From: Paenibacillus bovis
GTDB lineage: Bacteria; Bacillota; Bacilli; Paenibacillales; Paenibacillaceae
Reading direction: 5' to 3'
Assembly (NCBI RefSeq): GCF_001421015.2
Contig: NZ_CP013023.1
Location: forward strand, 5,190,001 to 5,254,000
Length of the DNA stretch: 64,000 nucleotides
The translations under genes were made by a program, and so were the position numbers. The notes under the pieces were generated by a model. It saw nothing but the letters and a program-made list of their open reading frames with translations. It was not told where the DNA came from and ran no database searches. Shown piece by piece: positions 11,900 through 20,628 of this stretch. Every line of letters begins with the position of its first letter. Within the stretch, counting starts at the first letter, position 1.

Positions 11900-12445
11900 T
11901 TAAAAGTTAATATCCGCATCTTTGAGCAGCGGATGACGAGTATCCTTGTCAGACAAAATCGGAGAAGATACCGGCCAATCGATACCCAGAGCAGGATCAT
12001 TCCAGAGTATACCACGGTCATGTTCCGGGGAGTAGTACTCGTCCACTTTATAAATGACCTGTGTATTCGGCACCAGTGTGCAGAATCCATGGGCAAATCC
12101 CTGTGGTACCAGCAGCTGATGCTTGTTGTATTCTGTTAAAATAAATCCCTGCCATTCGCCGAATGTCGGAGAATCCTTGCGAATATCCACGATCACATCA
12201 TAAATGGCTCCGGAGATTACCCGAATCAACTTGGTCTGAGCTTTGGGACTGAGCTGGTAATGCAGTCCGCGCAGTACACCCGGTTCTGCAGACAACGAGT
12301 GATTGTCCTGGATAAATTGGTGCGTTACACCAGCGGCATGCATGGTCTGTTCATTATAGCTTTCCATAAAGAAACCGCGGTGATCTCCATGCACTACAGG
12401 TTCCAGCAGCTTGGCACCGCTTAATTTGAGAGAAGTGGCTTTCAT
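11900..12445 (-). CDS. rmlC: dTDP-4-dehydrorhamnose 3,5-epimerase RmlC
   Basis: Cupin-fold epimerase, third step of dTDP-L-rhamnose synthesis. 181 aa, normal length. Visible: DHRGFFMESYN, catalytic His in GVLRGLHYQ, DVIVDIRKDSPTFG, and VPQGFAHGF. Start ATG has GGAGG 5 nt upstream. Only 15 bp separate it from rmlA. Confidence 0.95.
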   Translation of the reverse strand: MKATSLKLSGAKLLEPVVHGDHRGFFMESYNEQTMHAAGVTHQFIQDNHSLSAEPGVLRGLHYQLSPKAQTKLIRVISGAIYDVIVDIRKDSPTFGEWQGFILTEYNKHQLLVPQGFAHGFCTLVPNTQVIYKVDEYYSPEHDRGILWNDPALGIDWPVSSPILSDKDTRHPLLKDADINF

Positions 12446-12460
12446 AGGTTCCTCCTGTAT

Positions 12461-13204
12461 TTACAGCTTGAGTTTGCCGAATTCTTCACCAAAAATGATA
12501 TCTTTGGCAAGTTCATTGGCTTTGGCGAGGGAAGCGTGCGTACCTGCATCGGTCCACCAGCCATTCAGAATATCAAAGGACAGTTCGCCGCGCTGGATAT
12601 AAGCGTTGTTCACATCCGTAATTTCGAGTTCGCCGCGTGCGGATGGTTTGAGTGTTTTAACGATATCAAACACATTGCTGTCGAACATATAAATGCCGGT
12701 TACCGCATAATCGCTTTTCGGTACTTTTGGTTTCTCTTCGATCGATACGATGCGTTCGCCATCCAGCTCGGCTACACCATAGCGCTGTGGATCGTGAACC
12801 TGCTGCAGCAGCAGCTTGGCACCTTGTTTTTGCGCACGGAAATTTTCTACAAAAGAAGCAATATCATCTTCAAATACATTGTCGCCCAGAATAACGATCA
12901 TCTGATCATCGCCTACAAAATGCTCGGCAAGATCAAGTGCCTGAGCGATACCGCCTGCTTCGTCCTGTACCTTGTATGTAAAGGTTACACCCATCTCACG
13001 GCCGCTGCCCAGCAGGTTAACGACATCACCCATATGGTCTTTGCCGGTTACGATCAGGATATCAAGAATACCTGCCTGCTTGAGTTTGTATACGGAATAG
13101 AAAATCATTGGATATTTACCTACGGGTAAAAGGTGTTTATTGGTTACTTTGGTCAAAGGGTAAAGGCGTGTACCTGTACCTCCTGCGAGAATAATACCTT
13201 TCAT
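12461..13204 (-). CDS. rmlA: Glucose-1-phosphate thymidylyltransferase, short form (RmlA/SpsI-like)
   Basis: Makes dTDP-glucose from dTTP and glucose-1-phosphate, the entry step to dTDP-rhamnose. 247 aa; the enterobacterial RmlA is ~290 aa, so this is the short form lacking the C-terminal allosteric extension, like Bacillus SpsI. Motifs: LAGGTGTRLYPLT at 6-18, K in HLLPVGKYPM, metal-binding LGDNVFEDD, EEKPK, and GWWTDAGT. Three ATG codons follow each other (13210, 13207, 13204) after AGGAGG; the third, with 8 nt spacing, gives the family N terminus MKGIILAGG. The rml set downstream supports rhamnose as the product. Confidence 0.92.
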   Translation of the reverse strand: MKGIILAGGTGTRLYPLTKVTNKHLLPVGKYPMIFYSVYKLKQAGILDILIVTGKDHMGDVVNLLGSGREMGVTFTYKVQDEAGGIAQALDLAEHFVGDDQMIVILGDNVFEDDIASFVENFRAQKQGAKLLLQQVHDPQRYGVAELDGERIVSIEEKPKVPKSDYAVTGIYMFDSNVFDIVKTLKPSARGELEITDVNNAYIQRGELSFDILNGWWTDAGTHASLAKANELAKDIIFGEEFGKLKL

Positions 13205-13224
13205 CATCATTTCCTCCTGTTTGG

Positions 13225-13590
13225 TTAATCGGTAGCTATAAACAATACTCCAATAACAATAATTGCTGCGCCAATCCATTTCATTGTAGAAACCGTCTCA
13301 TGGAACATCATAATGGATAATACAATTCCCAGTACATAGGCGAGACTCTGGATCGGATAAGCTACAGAGAGTGGCAATCTCGATAAAACGACAAACCACA
13401 CCAGCGTGGCTACAGCATACAGTCCAAGACCAATAATGATGGTAGGTGACAATAGTGCCTTCCACGCATTGCCCAGATTGACGCCGCCCAGCTTTTCAAG
13501 CCCCAGTTTGAAAAAAGCCTGGCCGCTTACCAGCATCAATATATTTAATAATAACAATGTATAACTGATAAATGTATCGGACTTAAACAT
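13225..13590 (-). CDS. Small four-helix membrane protein, EamA/SMR-like (candidate lipid-linked sugar flippase)
   Basis: 121 aa with four hydrophobic helices (about 10-30, 45-68, 75-93, 98-118) and the pattern AYPIQSLAYVLGIVLSIMMFHE, which belongs to the drug/metabolite transporter superfamily that includes SMR pumps and ArnE/ArnF-type undecaprenyl-phosphate-sugar flippases. It sits directly downstream of a DPM1-like GT2 and a DUF2304 protein, so a flippase for an undecaprenyl-phosphate monosaccharide is the likely role by context. A drug pump cannot be excluded. Strong GGAGGGGTG site before the ATG. Confidence 0.7.
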   Translation of the reverse strand: MFKSDTFISYTLLLLNILMLVSGQAFFKLGLEKLGGVNLGNAWKALLSPTIIIGLGLYAVATLVWFVVLSRLPLSVAYPIQSLAYVLGIVLSIMMFHETVSTMKWIGAAIIVIGVLFIATD

Positions 13591-13614
13591 TTCACCCCTC
13601 CATTGAACCGATCG

Positions 13615-13986
13615 TTAAGGATTTTCTTTACGCATCTGTTCTTTTATTTTTTCCATTTCATGCTTCAGGATGCCGACTTCCTGGGATAATTCCTTAATCT
13701 TGGTTGTTGATTTGGACAACTCCAGGGTTAGAGAAAGGATAATCATAATCAGTCCCAGGAATGTCAGCAGGAAGAGTGCATTAACAGGAAGTTCAATGCC
13801 CATTAAATGGGATATGCCGTTCAGAATCGTTGGGAAAATGGATAATACCACACTGATAATAGTAACGACAAACCAGAGCATGGAATATTTCAGTTCCAGT
13901 CTGTATTTACGGATAAAGTTAATTAATAAAACCAGACAAATAAGTGACCCTGCCAACAGGATAAGTTGTAATTTTAGGGATACCAT
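13615..13986 (-). CDS. DUF2304 small membrane protein (GacJ-like)
   Basis: 123 aa with three hydrophobic stretches (about 5-24, 34-55, 66-88) and a charged coiled-coil tail (KIKELSQEVGILKHEMEKIKEQ), the layout of DUF2304. In group A Streptococcus the DUF2304 protein GacJ binds and stimulates the GT2 enzyme GacI, which makes undecaprenyl-phosphate-GlcNAc. Here the neighbour 8 bp upstream is also a DPM1-like GT2, so the same partnership is inferred. Ribosome site AGGAG is 5 nt before the ATG. Confidence 0.82.
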   Translation of the reverse strand: MVSLKLQLILLAGSLICLVLLINFIRKYRLELKYSMLWFVVTIISVVLSIFPTILNGISHLMGIELPVNALFLLTFLGLIMIILSLTLELSKSTTKIKELSQEVGILKHEMEKIKEQMRKENP

Positions 13987-13994
13987 ACCTTCTC

Positions 13995-14705
13995 CTATAC
14001 CAATTCTTTCCGAAGTTTATCAATCATTATAGCAATAGAAACCTTGATCATATAATATACCGATTTAAAAGCGGTAATCGAGGAAGTTCCACTTGCCCTG
14101 TGTTCCATCACAACCGGAATCTCCACGATACGGTAAGCTTTCCGTTTCAGGTACATGATCGATTCCGGCTCCGGATAATCTACCGGATATCTTTTGGAGA
14201 AAAGTTCAATCACTTTCCGATTACAGGCTCTGAAACCGGATGTCGGATCAGTAATCAGCTGGCCTGTCAGCGTAAGCAGCAATTTGGAAAAGTAATTGAT
14301 ACCGACTCTACGCAAAAAGGTGGACTGGAAGCCTACTTTCTCGATATAGCGGGAACCGATCACCAGATCAGCTTCTTCATTGATGAGCGGCTTGATCAGT
14401 TCACTGATATAGGATGGGTTATGCTGTCCATCGCCGTCAACCTGTATGGCAATATCAAACCCGTTCTCATACGCATATTTGTAGCCGGTCTGCACCGCTC
14501 CCCCAATCCCGAGGTTGCACGGCAGATTGATAACGGGGATATCCAGTTCTTTGCAGACAAAAGCCGTATTGTCTGAAGAACAATCATTAATAATAATAAA
14601 ATTTATGTTTGGATTGTTCAGGGCGCGGATAGATTGAACCAGATTCTCCAGATTCTTCTCCTCGTTATACGCCGGAATGACAATCAAAATTCTCTGATTA
14701 ATCAC
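13995..14705 (-). CDS. DPM1-like GT2 glycosyltransferase (undecaprenyl-phosphate sugar synthase candidate)
   Basis: 236-aa GT-A enzyme: ILIVIPAYNEEKNL at the N terminus, NDCSSDNT, QVDGDGQHNP (DxD motif), IGSRYI and PTSGFRACNRKVIE. These belong to the dolichyl-phosphate-mannose-synthase branch, whose bacterial members charge undecaprenyl phosphate with one sugar. Unlike GtrB it has no pair of C-terminal helices, only one hydrophobic patch (YYMIKVSIAIMI), so it may depend on the DUF2304 partner for membrane attachment. Two GTG codons are possible; the second (14705) has AAGG 9 nt upstream. Confidence 0.85.
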   Translation of the reverse strand: MINQRILIVIPAYNEEKNLENLVQSIRALNNPNINFIIINDCSSDNTAFVCKELDIPVINLPCNLGIGGAVQTGYKYAYENGFDIAIQVDGDGQHNPSYISELIKPLINEEADLVIGSRYIEKVGFQSTFLRRVGINYFSKLLLTLTGQLITDPTSGFRACNRKVIELFSKRYPVDYPEPESIMYLKRKAYRIVEIPVVMEHRASGTSSITAFKSVYYMIKVSIAIMIDKLRKELV

Positions 14706-14725
14706 AATCACTCACCTTCCAATAT

Positions 14726-16165
14726 CTAGACAACAGGAATCCAGTAACGAACAATAATAAAGAATAACATCAAGACCGAGCTGAATGTGCAGAACGTAAT
14801 CAGAACATTATCGCTGAAATCCTCTTGTTTGGCTTTCAGGTATCGAGGCAGCTTATGATTATACAACACGGTCAGCAGCAGAATAACAACCGGTATAAAA
14901 TACCTGCCCTGTACACCCGAGACTGTCGGATAGCCCACTCCGCCAATTTCCGGAATGGATGTCCATGTTAAATAAAGCCCTGTCTCAATTAGAACAACCG
15001 AGATAACAAAGGTCGCCAGCGTGATCAGCTTGTGCTTTACAGTGATCGTTATATTCCGGTTGCTGTCCAGAATGGCGAATACCAAAATCAAAAGACAGTA
15101 CATATAAATAAATATTGGCGGGAAGTTCGTATCCAGCCAGCCCAGATTACCAACAAAACTGTTGGTATAAAAGAAACTGAGCTCATAAAACGTACGTATC
15201 AGAATTTCAACATATTCAATCGGATGACTGATAATAAAAGCCAGCTGACCTGATGAATTGCCATTTGTATCAAATTTACCATGAATCTGGCTCAGGAACG
15301 ACCAAATTCCGTAACTAACCAGTCCGGACAGCAAAATTAATACAAATTGGGTGATTCTGGTTTTCATATTCAGAAACTTTGCTTTGGGTATTAAGGCGAA
15401 TAGCAGAATCAGCGGGAAATATACCTGCTTCAACTGAATTAATACAAAAGACAGAATACATAATACAATGACATGCTTTCGTTCCAGCGATTTTGCTTCT
15501 GGATTAAATGCCAGATGGAATACCAGACCGATAAACAGAAGACAAATGCCGATTACCATACCATCGTAGCTGGTAGAAGATACCAGCCCCAGTGTCATTG
15601 GCATACAGGCAATTAGGAACACGACTCTTTTGTAAAATGGAATCAGCTTGAGCGCCATATAGCTACAGAATATAAAGAACAACAGATTACCGATGCGTCC
15701 TGCATACATGTAACTCACCGGTGTAAGCAGCTCCGCTTTGCCGAGTGAGAAAATGTACATGAATACTTTAAAGAAAATCATAGCAGCTGCCTGCGGAACA
15801 TACAGCAGTGGATTGGTCTCCACCGTACTGAACTCGCTAAACACCTTCTCCGAATAATCCGTTGGCGTCGAAATCGCCGTGTAATACTGCTGATAGTTAA
15901 ATTTCTGTTTGGTATCAGCTTTCATATAGCGATAGCTCGCTTCAAAATCCACAATCGCTTTGGGCAGATAAAAACCAAGTTCCCCCTGCTGATTGGCCTG
16001 CGGAATCAGATCAACCATCGCTACGGTATACGCCCGTTTGAAATGACTATCTTCATCGGCCATTTGGAACGGAGGCGTAATAAATACACACAGTAGACCA
16101 AATAACAGCAATATACTCAACAATTTTTTTTCAATATTAAATGTTCGTGCCTGTTCTCGCTCCAT
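14726..16165 (-). CDS. DUF2142 polytopic membrane protein (GT-C-like)
   Basis: 479 aa with about ten to twelve hydrophobic helices. The first loop holds PPFQMADEDSHFKRAY, matching the P-DE-H-RAY motif of DUF2142, whose acidic pair resembles the catalytic loop of GT-C glycosyltransferases. With the adjacent GT2, DUF2304 and flippase-like genes it is a good candidate for the extracytoplasmic transferase that moves a sugar from undecaprenyl phosphate to the glycan. The substrate is unknown. Codon use here is AT-rich compared with the rml genes. Confidence 0.8.
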   Translation of the reverse strand: MEREQARTFNIEKKLLSILLLFGLLCVFITPPFQMADEDSHFKRAYTVAMVDLIPQANQQGELGFYLPKAIVDFEASYRYMKADTKQKFNYQQYYTAISTPTDYSEKVFSEFSTVETNPLLYVPQAAAMIFFKVFMYIFSLGKAELLTPVSYMYAGRIGNLLFFIFCSYMALKLIPFYKRVVFLIACMPMTLGLVSSTSYDGMVIGICLLFIGLVFHLAFNPEAKSLERKHVIVLCILSFVLIQLKQVYFPLILLFALIPKAKFLNMKTRITQFVLILLSGLVSYGIWSFLSQIHGKFDTNGNSSGQLAFIISHPIEYVEILIRTFYELSFFYTNSFVGNLGWLDTNFPPIFIYMYCLLILVFAILDSNRNITITVKHKLITLATFVISVVLIETGLYLTWTSIPEIGGVGYPTVSGVQGRYFIPVVILLLTVLYNHKLPRYLKAKQEDFSDNVLITFCTFSSVLMLFFIIVRYWIPVV

Positions 16166-16199
16166 TCTAAATAGATTCCCCTTCTATACCATGATTTGA

Positions 16200-16730
16200 C
16201 TAAAATAATGTACGATTACATACCACTTTAAAGGCCAGGTCTCCCGGCTCTTCCTTGCCATTGCGGATCAGACTGCCGCCGGCATAAGTATCCTTTTTGG
16301 ACATATAGGCTGTAATGGAATGATCTTTCGTACTGGACTCGGAACTTACATAGATGTAGTATTTTTTATCTTTCGAAAACTTGATAGGCGGGAAACGCAT
16401 ATCGTAGTATGCATTATCCGCCAGACTTTCTGCCTTGATCCGGGTAGAGTAGATTGGCTGGTCGTCGCCGTAGTTACGAATCCCAATCGTTACATGACCG
16501 TCGTTTTTACGTGCATACGTAGCCAGTTTGATCGAAAATCCGCTTAAATTGTTCATGGAAGAGACAAATGTCTGACCCACTTCGGTTCCGCCTGTAATCT
16601 CCCCGACTGGCTGGGTGCCGTCTGTAGAAATAACCTCGGTCATTTTACCGATATTGCCTCCATACACATAAATGAACAAAACAATCAGAATAATAGGAAT
16701 CAAAAAGCGCTTAAACCGATTTTGCTTCAT
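16200..16730 (-). CDS. Membrane-anchored extracytoplasmic protein of unknown function
   Basis: 176 aa: a basic start, one N-terminal helix (FLIPIILIVLFIYVYGG) and an extracytoplasmic domain rich in beta strands (GQTFVSSMNNLSGFSIKLATYA, HVTIGIRNYG, YYIYVSSES). The pattern resembles jelly-roll carbohydrate-binding folds, but I do not recognise a family. It overlaps the upstream tandem glycosyltransferase gene by 20 bp and precedes the DUF2142 gene by 34 bp, so it is co-expressed with the extracytoplasmic glycosylation module. An alternative GTG start lies 9 bp upstream (16739). Confidence 0.7.
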   Translation of the reverse strand: MKQNRFKRFLIPIILIVLFIYVYGGNIGKMTEVISTDGTQPVGEITGGTEVGQTFVSSMNNLSGFSIKLATYARKNDGHVTIGIRNYGDDQPIYSTRIKAESLADNAYYDMRFPPIKFSKDKKYYIYVSSESSTKDHSITAYMSKKDTYAGGSLIRNGKEEPGDLAFKVVCNRTLF

Positions 16731-18954
16731 ATTTTTCACCGTTATTTTCTATAGGTTGTAGTTGATAGTCATACAGGGCCAATACATCGCCTTCGAGCTG
16801 CTTCCATTCTTTGCGCTGTGCCGTTTTCAGACCGTTGGCGATAATGCGCTCACGCATACTTGCATCGCTGCATACCGCTTCGATCATCTCGAGTGCATTG
16901 GCTGTATTTCCCTGTTCGTACAGCAGGCAGTTGTCATTATGCACCAGGTATTCGATATTGCCTTCATTCGGTGCCACAACAGCTACACCACCGGTAGCCA
17001 TCATTTCCAGTGGAGGATAGGAAAAGCTCTCCAGGAGACTGGATTTAAGCAGAATATCGCACTGTGCGTACACTTTACCGACCTCATCATGAGGCACTTT
17101 ATTCAGGAAATGATCAACTCTGTACCAGTCTTTCGGCTTGCCGCTATAGGATAGATACCAGATCTCAAAACGGTTGGGATCGAGTTGATTGGTAATCTTG
17201 AAGCTCTCATCCACGTTTTTGTAGTAATCGCTGGAGTTCCCTTCCACGAGGATCTTGATCTTGCCTTCAAACGTGCGCGGTTGATACTGGAAGACCGACA
17301 GGTCGATCCCGTTCTCTACATAGGCTGCCTGCTTGTTGTAACGATCTGCCAGCCATTGTTCACACCATTTGGATATGGTTATATATTTAATATTCGAGAA
17401 GAAATTATAGGTCAGGTTGGCCCATATGCGCATATGGTTGCCTGGTTCATAGAAGTTGGTCTCAAAATTTTGCACCAGATAATACTTCTCTGTAATTTTG
17501 GAATACATATTCAGGAACTCGGTTGTAGACCAAAGCGTAGCTACACATTTACGGAACAATCCATGGAAGCTATGTCTATGGTAAGAAATGACGTTGATTT
17601 CCCCATCTTTGTTAATGATATTTTTATCATCTTCACTCATCGAGATAATCGTGACATCCTTGCCATGATCCCGCAAAATATTACAATGCTTGATGACTAC
17701 GTTCACGCCACCGCTGATCTGTGTAGAAGGAAGCACAAAAGCAATATTGTCATGCAGCTTGGATTCGATAAATTCAAACAGCTTGTATCCGTTGCTCATC
17801 GTCGTCCAGCCATTGATAACGGTAGTATGAGCCTGCTTACCGATCTGATTACGATAGTTTGCATCAGCAATCAGCTTATCCAGATACAATGTCCAGTCTT
17901 CAATTGTATCGCACAGGATGCCATCCACCTCATGTGTCATTACGTCTTTGAATGCGCCGATATTGCTGGCGATTGTCGGAACTTTAACCAGTCCGGCTTC
18001 GGTCCACTTGTTCTCCGATTTGGCTTCATTGAAGATCGTATCTACCAGTGGTGCCAGGTTGATATGCACATTGGCAATCAGATCCGGCAGATTAGTCCAG
18101 TCGGTAAATTTCTCAAAAATGATCCGGTCTTTGTAATCGCTCAGTTCGGTTGGAATATCCAGAATACCTACTACTTTCAGATAGGCGTTTGGATGCTTTT
18201 CGAACATTTCTCTGACAACATTAATGATCAGGTTAAAATCTTCGTTATGTGTAATACTGCCGCTAAAATAACCCATAATGACACGGTTATCCGGAGCAGT
18301 ATTGGCTTCTGCCATCTTCAATTCTTTGGCTTTGAGTGCTTTTAGGGAAAGATCTACCATTTTCTCGGAAGCTACATTTCGGTTTACAAATACCTCATCT
18401 ACATAATTGCCAAGCTCTGCCGCCAGTCTTCCGGTTGTTGTAATCGCATAATCACACATTCTCAGTGTCTTTTGCGTACGATTTACACCATCCATATACT
18501 GATCCAGCTCGTCCTTGCTCATCGTATTCAGATAATCAATTTCTTTGACATACTTATGATCAATAACCAGATCATCGATATCAAAAAAGACAGTTTTATT
18601 AAAGTATTTGGCTTTTTGGATTAATTCTTCAACGACTGGAGTGTGCGGGCAGCGAAAAAAAACAAATGTTCTGTAGTAACGTACCATTTCGATATCAAGT
18701 TCTTCATAATACACGCTATCACAGGAATATCCGTTGAAATGAAGCTGCTCAATCTGATGATCTACACGGTAACGGGGCGGATGCGGAAGAGAACAGCCAT
18801 TTATAAAGAGTATGTCTTTAAAATGGTATTTGGAGGGGATATGTTTTTTTAATACTCTTTTTTTCGTGTAATTATAGGCCTTCCGAACAAGCGATTTACT
18901 CCCTTCATACTTCATGGTAGAAATCGTTTTTTTCATAAGCGCATTTATACCCAA
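16711..18954 (-). CDS. Large tandem GT-B glycosyltransferase (two GT4-like halves)
   Basis: About 747 aa. Two GT-B-type units are visible. The first half (to ~405) has FFDIDDLVIDH, MGYFSGSITHNEDF, a donor-site segment (INLAPLVDTIFNEAKSENKWTEAGLVKVPTIAS, abbreviated here by its key residues E..K..E) and VDGILC. The second half (from ~410) starts with FVLPSTQISGGVNVVIKH and ends with the GT4 donor motif SSLLESFSYPPLEMMATG and VVAPNEGNIEYL. Such double transferases occur in rhamnan and S-layer glycan loci, where one polypeptide makes two linkages. Start is uncertain: a GTG at 18969 lacks a ribosome site, while TTG at 18954 has AAGGTGAT 4 nt upstream. Confidence 0.85.
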   Translation of the reverse strand: MGINALMKKTISTMKYEGSKSLVRKAYNYTKKRVLKKHIPSKYHFKDILFINGCSLPHPPRYRVDHQIEQLHFNGYSCDSVYYEELDIEMVRYYRTFVFFRCPHTPVVEELIQKAKYFNKTVFFDIDDLVIDHKYVKEIDYLNTMSKDELDQYMDGVNRTQKTLRMCDYAITTTGRLAAELGNYVDEVFVNRNVASEKMVDLSLKALKAKELKMAEANTAPDNRVIMGYFSGSITHNEDFNLIINVVREMFEKHPNAYLKVVGILDIPTELSDYKDRIIFEKFTDWTNLPDLIANVHINLAPLVDTIFNEAKSENKWTEAGLVKVPTIASNIGAFKDVMTHEVDGILCDTIEDWTLYLDKLIADANYRNQIGKQAHTTVINGWTTMSNGYKLFEFIESKLHDNIAFVLPSTQISGGVNVVIKHCNILRDHGKDVTIISMSEDDKNIINKDGEINVISYHRHSFHGLFRKCVATLWSTTEFLNMYSKITEKYYLVQNFETNFYEPGNHMRIWANLTYNFFSNIKYITISKWCEQWLADRYNKQAAYVENGIDLSVFQYQPRTFEGKIKILVEGNSSDYYKNVDESFKITNQLDPNRFEIWYLSYSGKPKDWYRVDHFLNKVPHDEVGKVYAQCDILLKSSLLESFSYPPLEMMATGGVAVVAPNEGNIEYLVHNDNCLLYEQGNTANALEMIEAVCSDASMRERIIANGLKTAQRKEWKQLEGDVLALYDYQLQPIENNGEKYEAKSV

Positions 18955-18992
18955 CTTTATCACCTTCACACAATTTATTTTACGCGATTAAC

Positions 18993-19865
18993 TCAGTTCT
19001 TATGATCCTGCAGCAGCATGCGTTGTTTGTCTTTGATATAACTTTTCTGGCGTTCGCCTCCGGCTGTCGACGTTGGAGATATTCTCCAGTGATACAATAC
19101 CTTGGACACATGCCTCATTCTGGCCCCTTTTTGCACAGCACGGATAGCCAGATCCCAATCCTGCACACCTTCATAACCTGATCTGAAGCCTCCGATGCTC
19201 TGCACCAGGGCAGTCCGGTATACCGCAAGATGGCAAATATAATTCATGGCAAACAGCAGCGGCAGTCCCCATTCTTTTTTGAAAAATGGCTGTACTCTTT
19301 TACCGTCGAGCCATTTGTCCTCATCACTGAACAGAAGATCTGTATCCCGATGCTGGTTTAATGTTTTGACTACTTCATACAGGGCAAAATCAGCCAGCGC
19401 ATCATCATTGTCCAGCAGTACGATATATTCGCCACTCGCCATAGAGAGTGCCGTATTGCTGCACTCCGAGATATGACCGTTCTGGCTGCGATATGTCACA
19501 TGAATTCTGTCATCCAGCTGTTTGTATTCTTCCAGTACCTTCCGTATATGAGGCATGGTGGAATGGTCATCTGCAATACAAAGTTCCCAGTTGGTATAGT
19601 ACTGTCGCCGAACCGATTCTATGCATTCTCGCAAATATTCTTCCTGTACATTATATACAGGAAGAATAATGGATAGCAGCGGCTGATAGTCAAACCGGGT
19701 ACATTCCTGACGAGCCGCTTCAATATCATACTGCTCGTTGGATTGGATCCACTTGTCATACCAGCTGCTCCCCTGTAGTTTCCGGAAAGGATGATATTTG
19801 ATCTGAAATCGAATTACATACTTAGCTATAGTGTAGTACAATCCAGGAAACACGAGTGAATCCAT
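18993..19865 (-). CDS. GT2 family glycosyltransferase
   Basis: 290-aa GT-A enzyme. An N-terminal extension of ~60 residues precedes LLSIILPVYNVQEEYLRECIESV; then IADDHST, VLLDNDDALADFAL (DxD-like metal site), SDEDKW and GYEGVQDWDLAIRAV. The ...VQDWDLAIR motif is frequent in glycosyltransferases acting on rhamnan-type chains. Start ATG at 19865 has AGGA 6 nt upstream; it is 8 bp from the ABC ATPase stop, so part of the same operon. Confidence 0.87.
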   Translation of the reverse strand: MDSLVFPGLYYTIAKYVIRFQIKYHPFRKLQGSSWYDKWIQSNEQYDIEAARQECTRFDYQPLLSIILPVYNVQEEYLRECIESVRRQYYTNWELCIADDHSTMPHIRKVLEEYKQLDDRIHVTYRSQNGHISECSNTALSMASGEYIVLLDNDDALADFALYEVVKTLNQHRDTDLLFSDEDKWLDGKRVQPFFKKEWGLPLLFAMNYICHLAVYRTALVQSIGGFRSGYEGVQDWDLAIRAVQKGARMRHVSKVLYHWRISPTSTAGGERQKSYIKDKQRMLLQDHKN

Positions 19866-19873
19866 CCCCTTTC

Positions 19874-20617
19874 CTAGCTGTACTTGGAATAATAAAAGTC
19901 ACACAATTCTTCGATATTGCCTTCCTTGATCAGCTGCCCTTTTTCCAGAATAATTCCTCTGCTGCAAAGACTGCGAATCTGCTCAATAGAGTGGGAAACA
20001 AGCAGTACGCTCGTTCCTTCCTGAACCATCTGACTGATCTTGGCTTCACATTTCTGCTGGAACTTGAAGTCACCGACAGACAAAATCTCATCGACAATCA
20101 GAATATCCGGTCTGGTCGACGTTGCAATTGCAAATCCCAGACGTGCATACATACCGGAAGAGTAGTTTTTGACAGGTACATCAATAAAATCCTGCAGTTC
20201 CGAGAATTCCACAATCTCTGCAAAACGGGCATTCATTTCCTTTTTGGAATAACCCAGTATTGCACCATTGAGGTAAATATTCTCGCGCGCAGTCAATTCA
20301 GCATCAAATCCGGCACCCAATTCGATAAGTGGAGCCATTCTGCCACTGATATTGACAGAGCCTTTGGTCGGCTTCAGAACACCAGCCACCGTTTTGAGCA
20401 GTGTACTTTTACCTGCTCCGTTCAGACCGAGTACGCCGAACAATTCTCCTCGATTCACCCGAAAACTGACGTCACTCAGTGCCCAGAATTCAGTATAACT
20501 GATCTGGTTTTTGAGTCTTTTGATCAAAAACTCTTTTAGACCGCTGATTTTCTCGGTGGTCATGTTAAAACACATTGAAACATGTTGAACATCTATAATT
20601 ATGTTACTTGTTTCCAT
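19874..20617 (-). CDS. Polysaccharide ABC exporter ATPase (Wzt/TagH type, no sugar-binding tail)
   Basis: 247-aa ATPase of an ABC-2 exporter that moves lipid-linked glycan across the membrane. Walker A GLNGAGKSTLLK, signature YSSGMYARLGFA and Walker B ILIVDEILSVGD are intact. It ends soon after the ATPase fold, so it lacks the ~150-200-aa C-terminal carbohydrate-binding domain that recognises capped chains in some Wzt proteins. It pairs with the permease 11 bp upstream. AAGGAG lies 7 nt before the ATG. Confidence 0.93.
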   Translation of the reverse strand: METSNIIIDVQHVSMCFNMTTEKISGLKEFLIKRLKNQISYTEFWALSDVSFRVNRGELFGVLGLNGAGKSTLLKTVAGVLKPTKGSVNISGRMAPLIELGAGFDAELTARENIYLNGAILGYSKKEMNARFAEIVEFSELQDFIDVPVKNYSSGMYARLGFAIATSTRPDILIVDEILSVGDFKFQQKCEAKISQMVQEGTSVLLVSHSIEQIRSLCSRGIILEKGQLIKEGNIEELCDFYYSKYS

Positions 20618-20628
20618 TATAAAACTCC

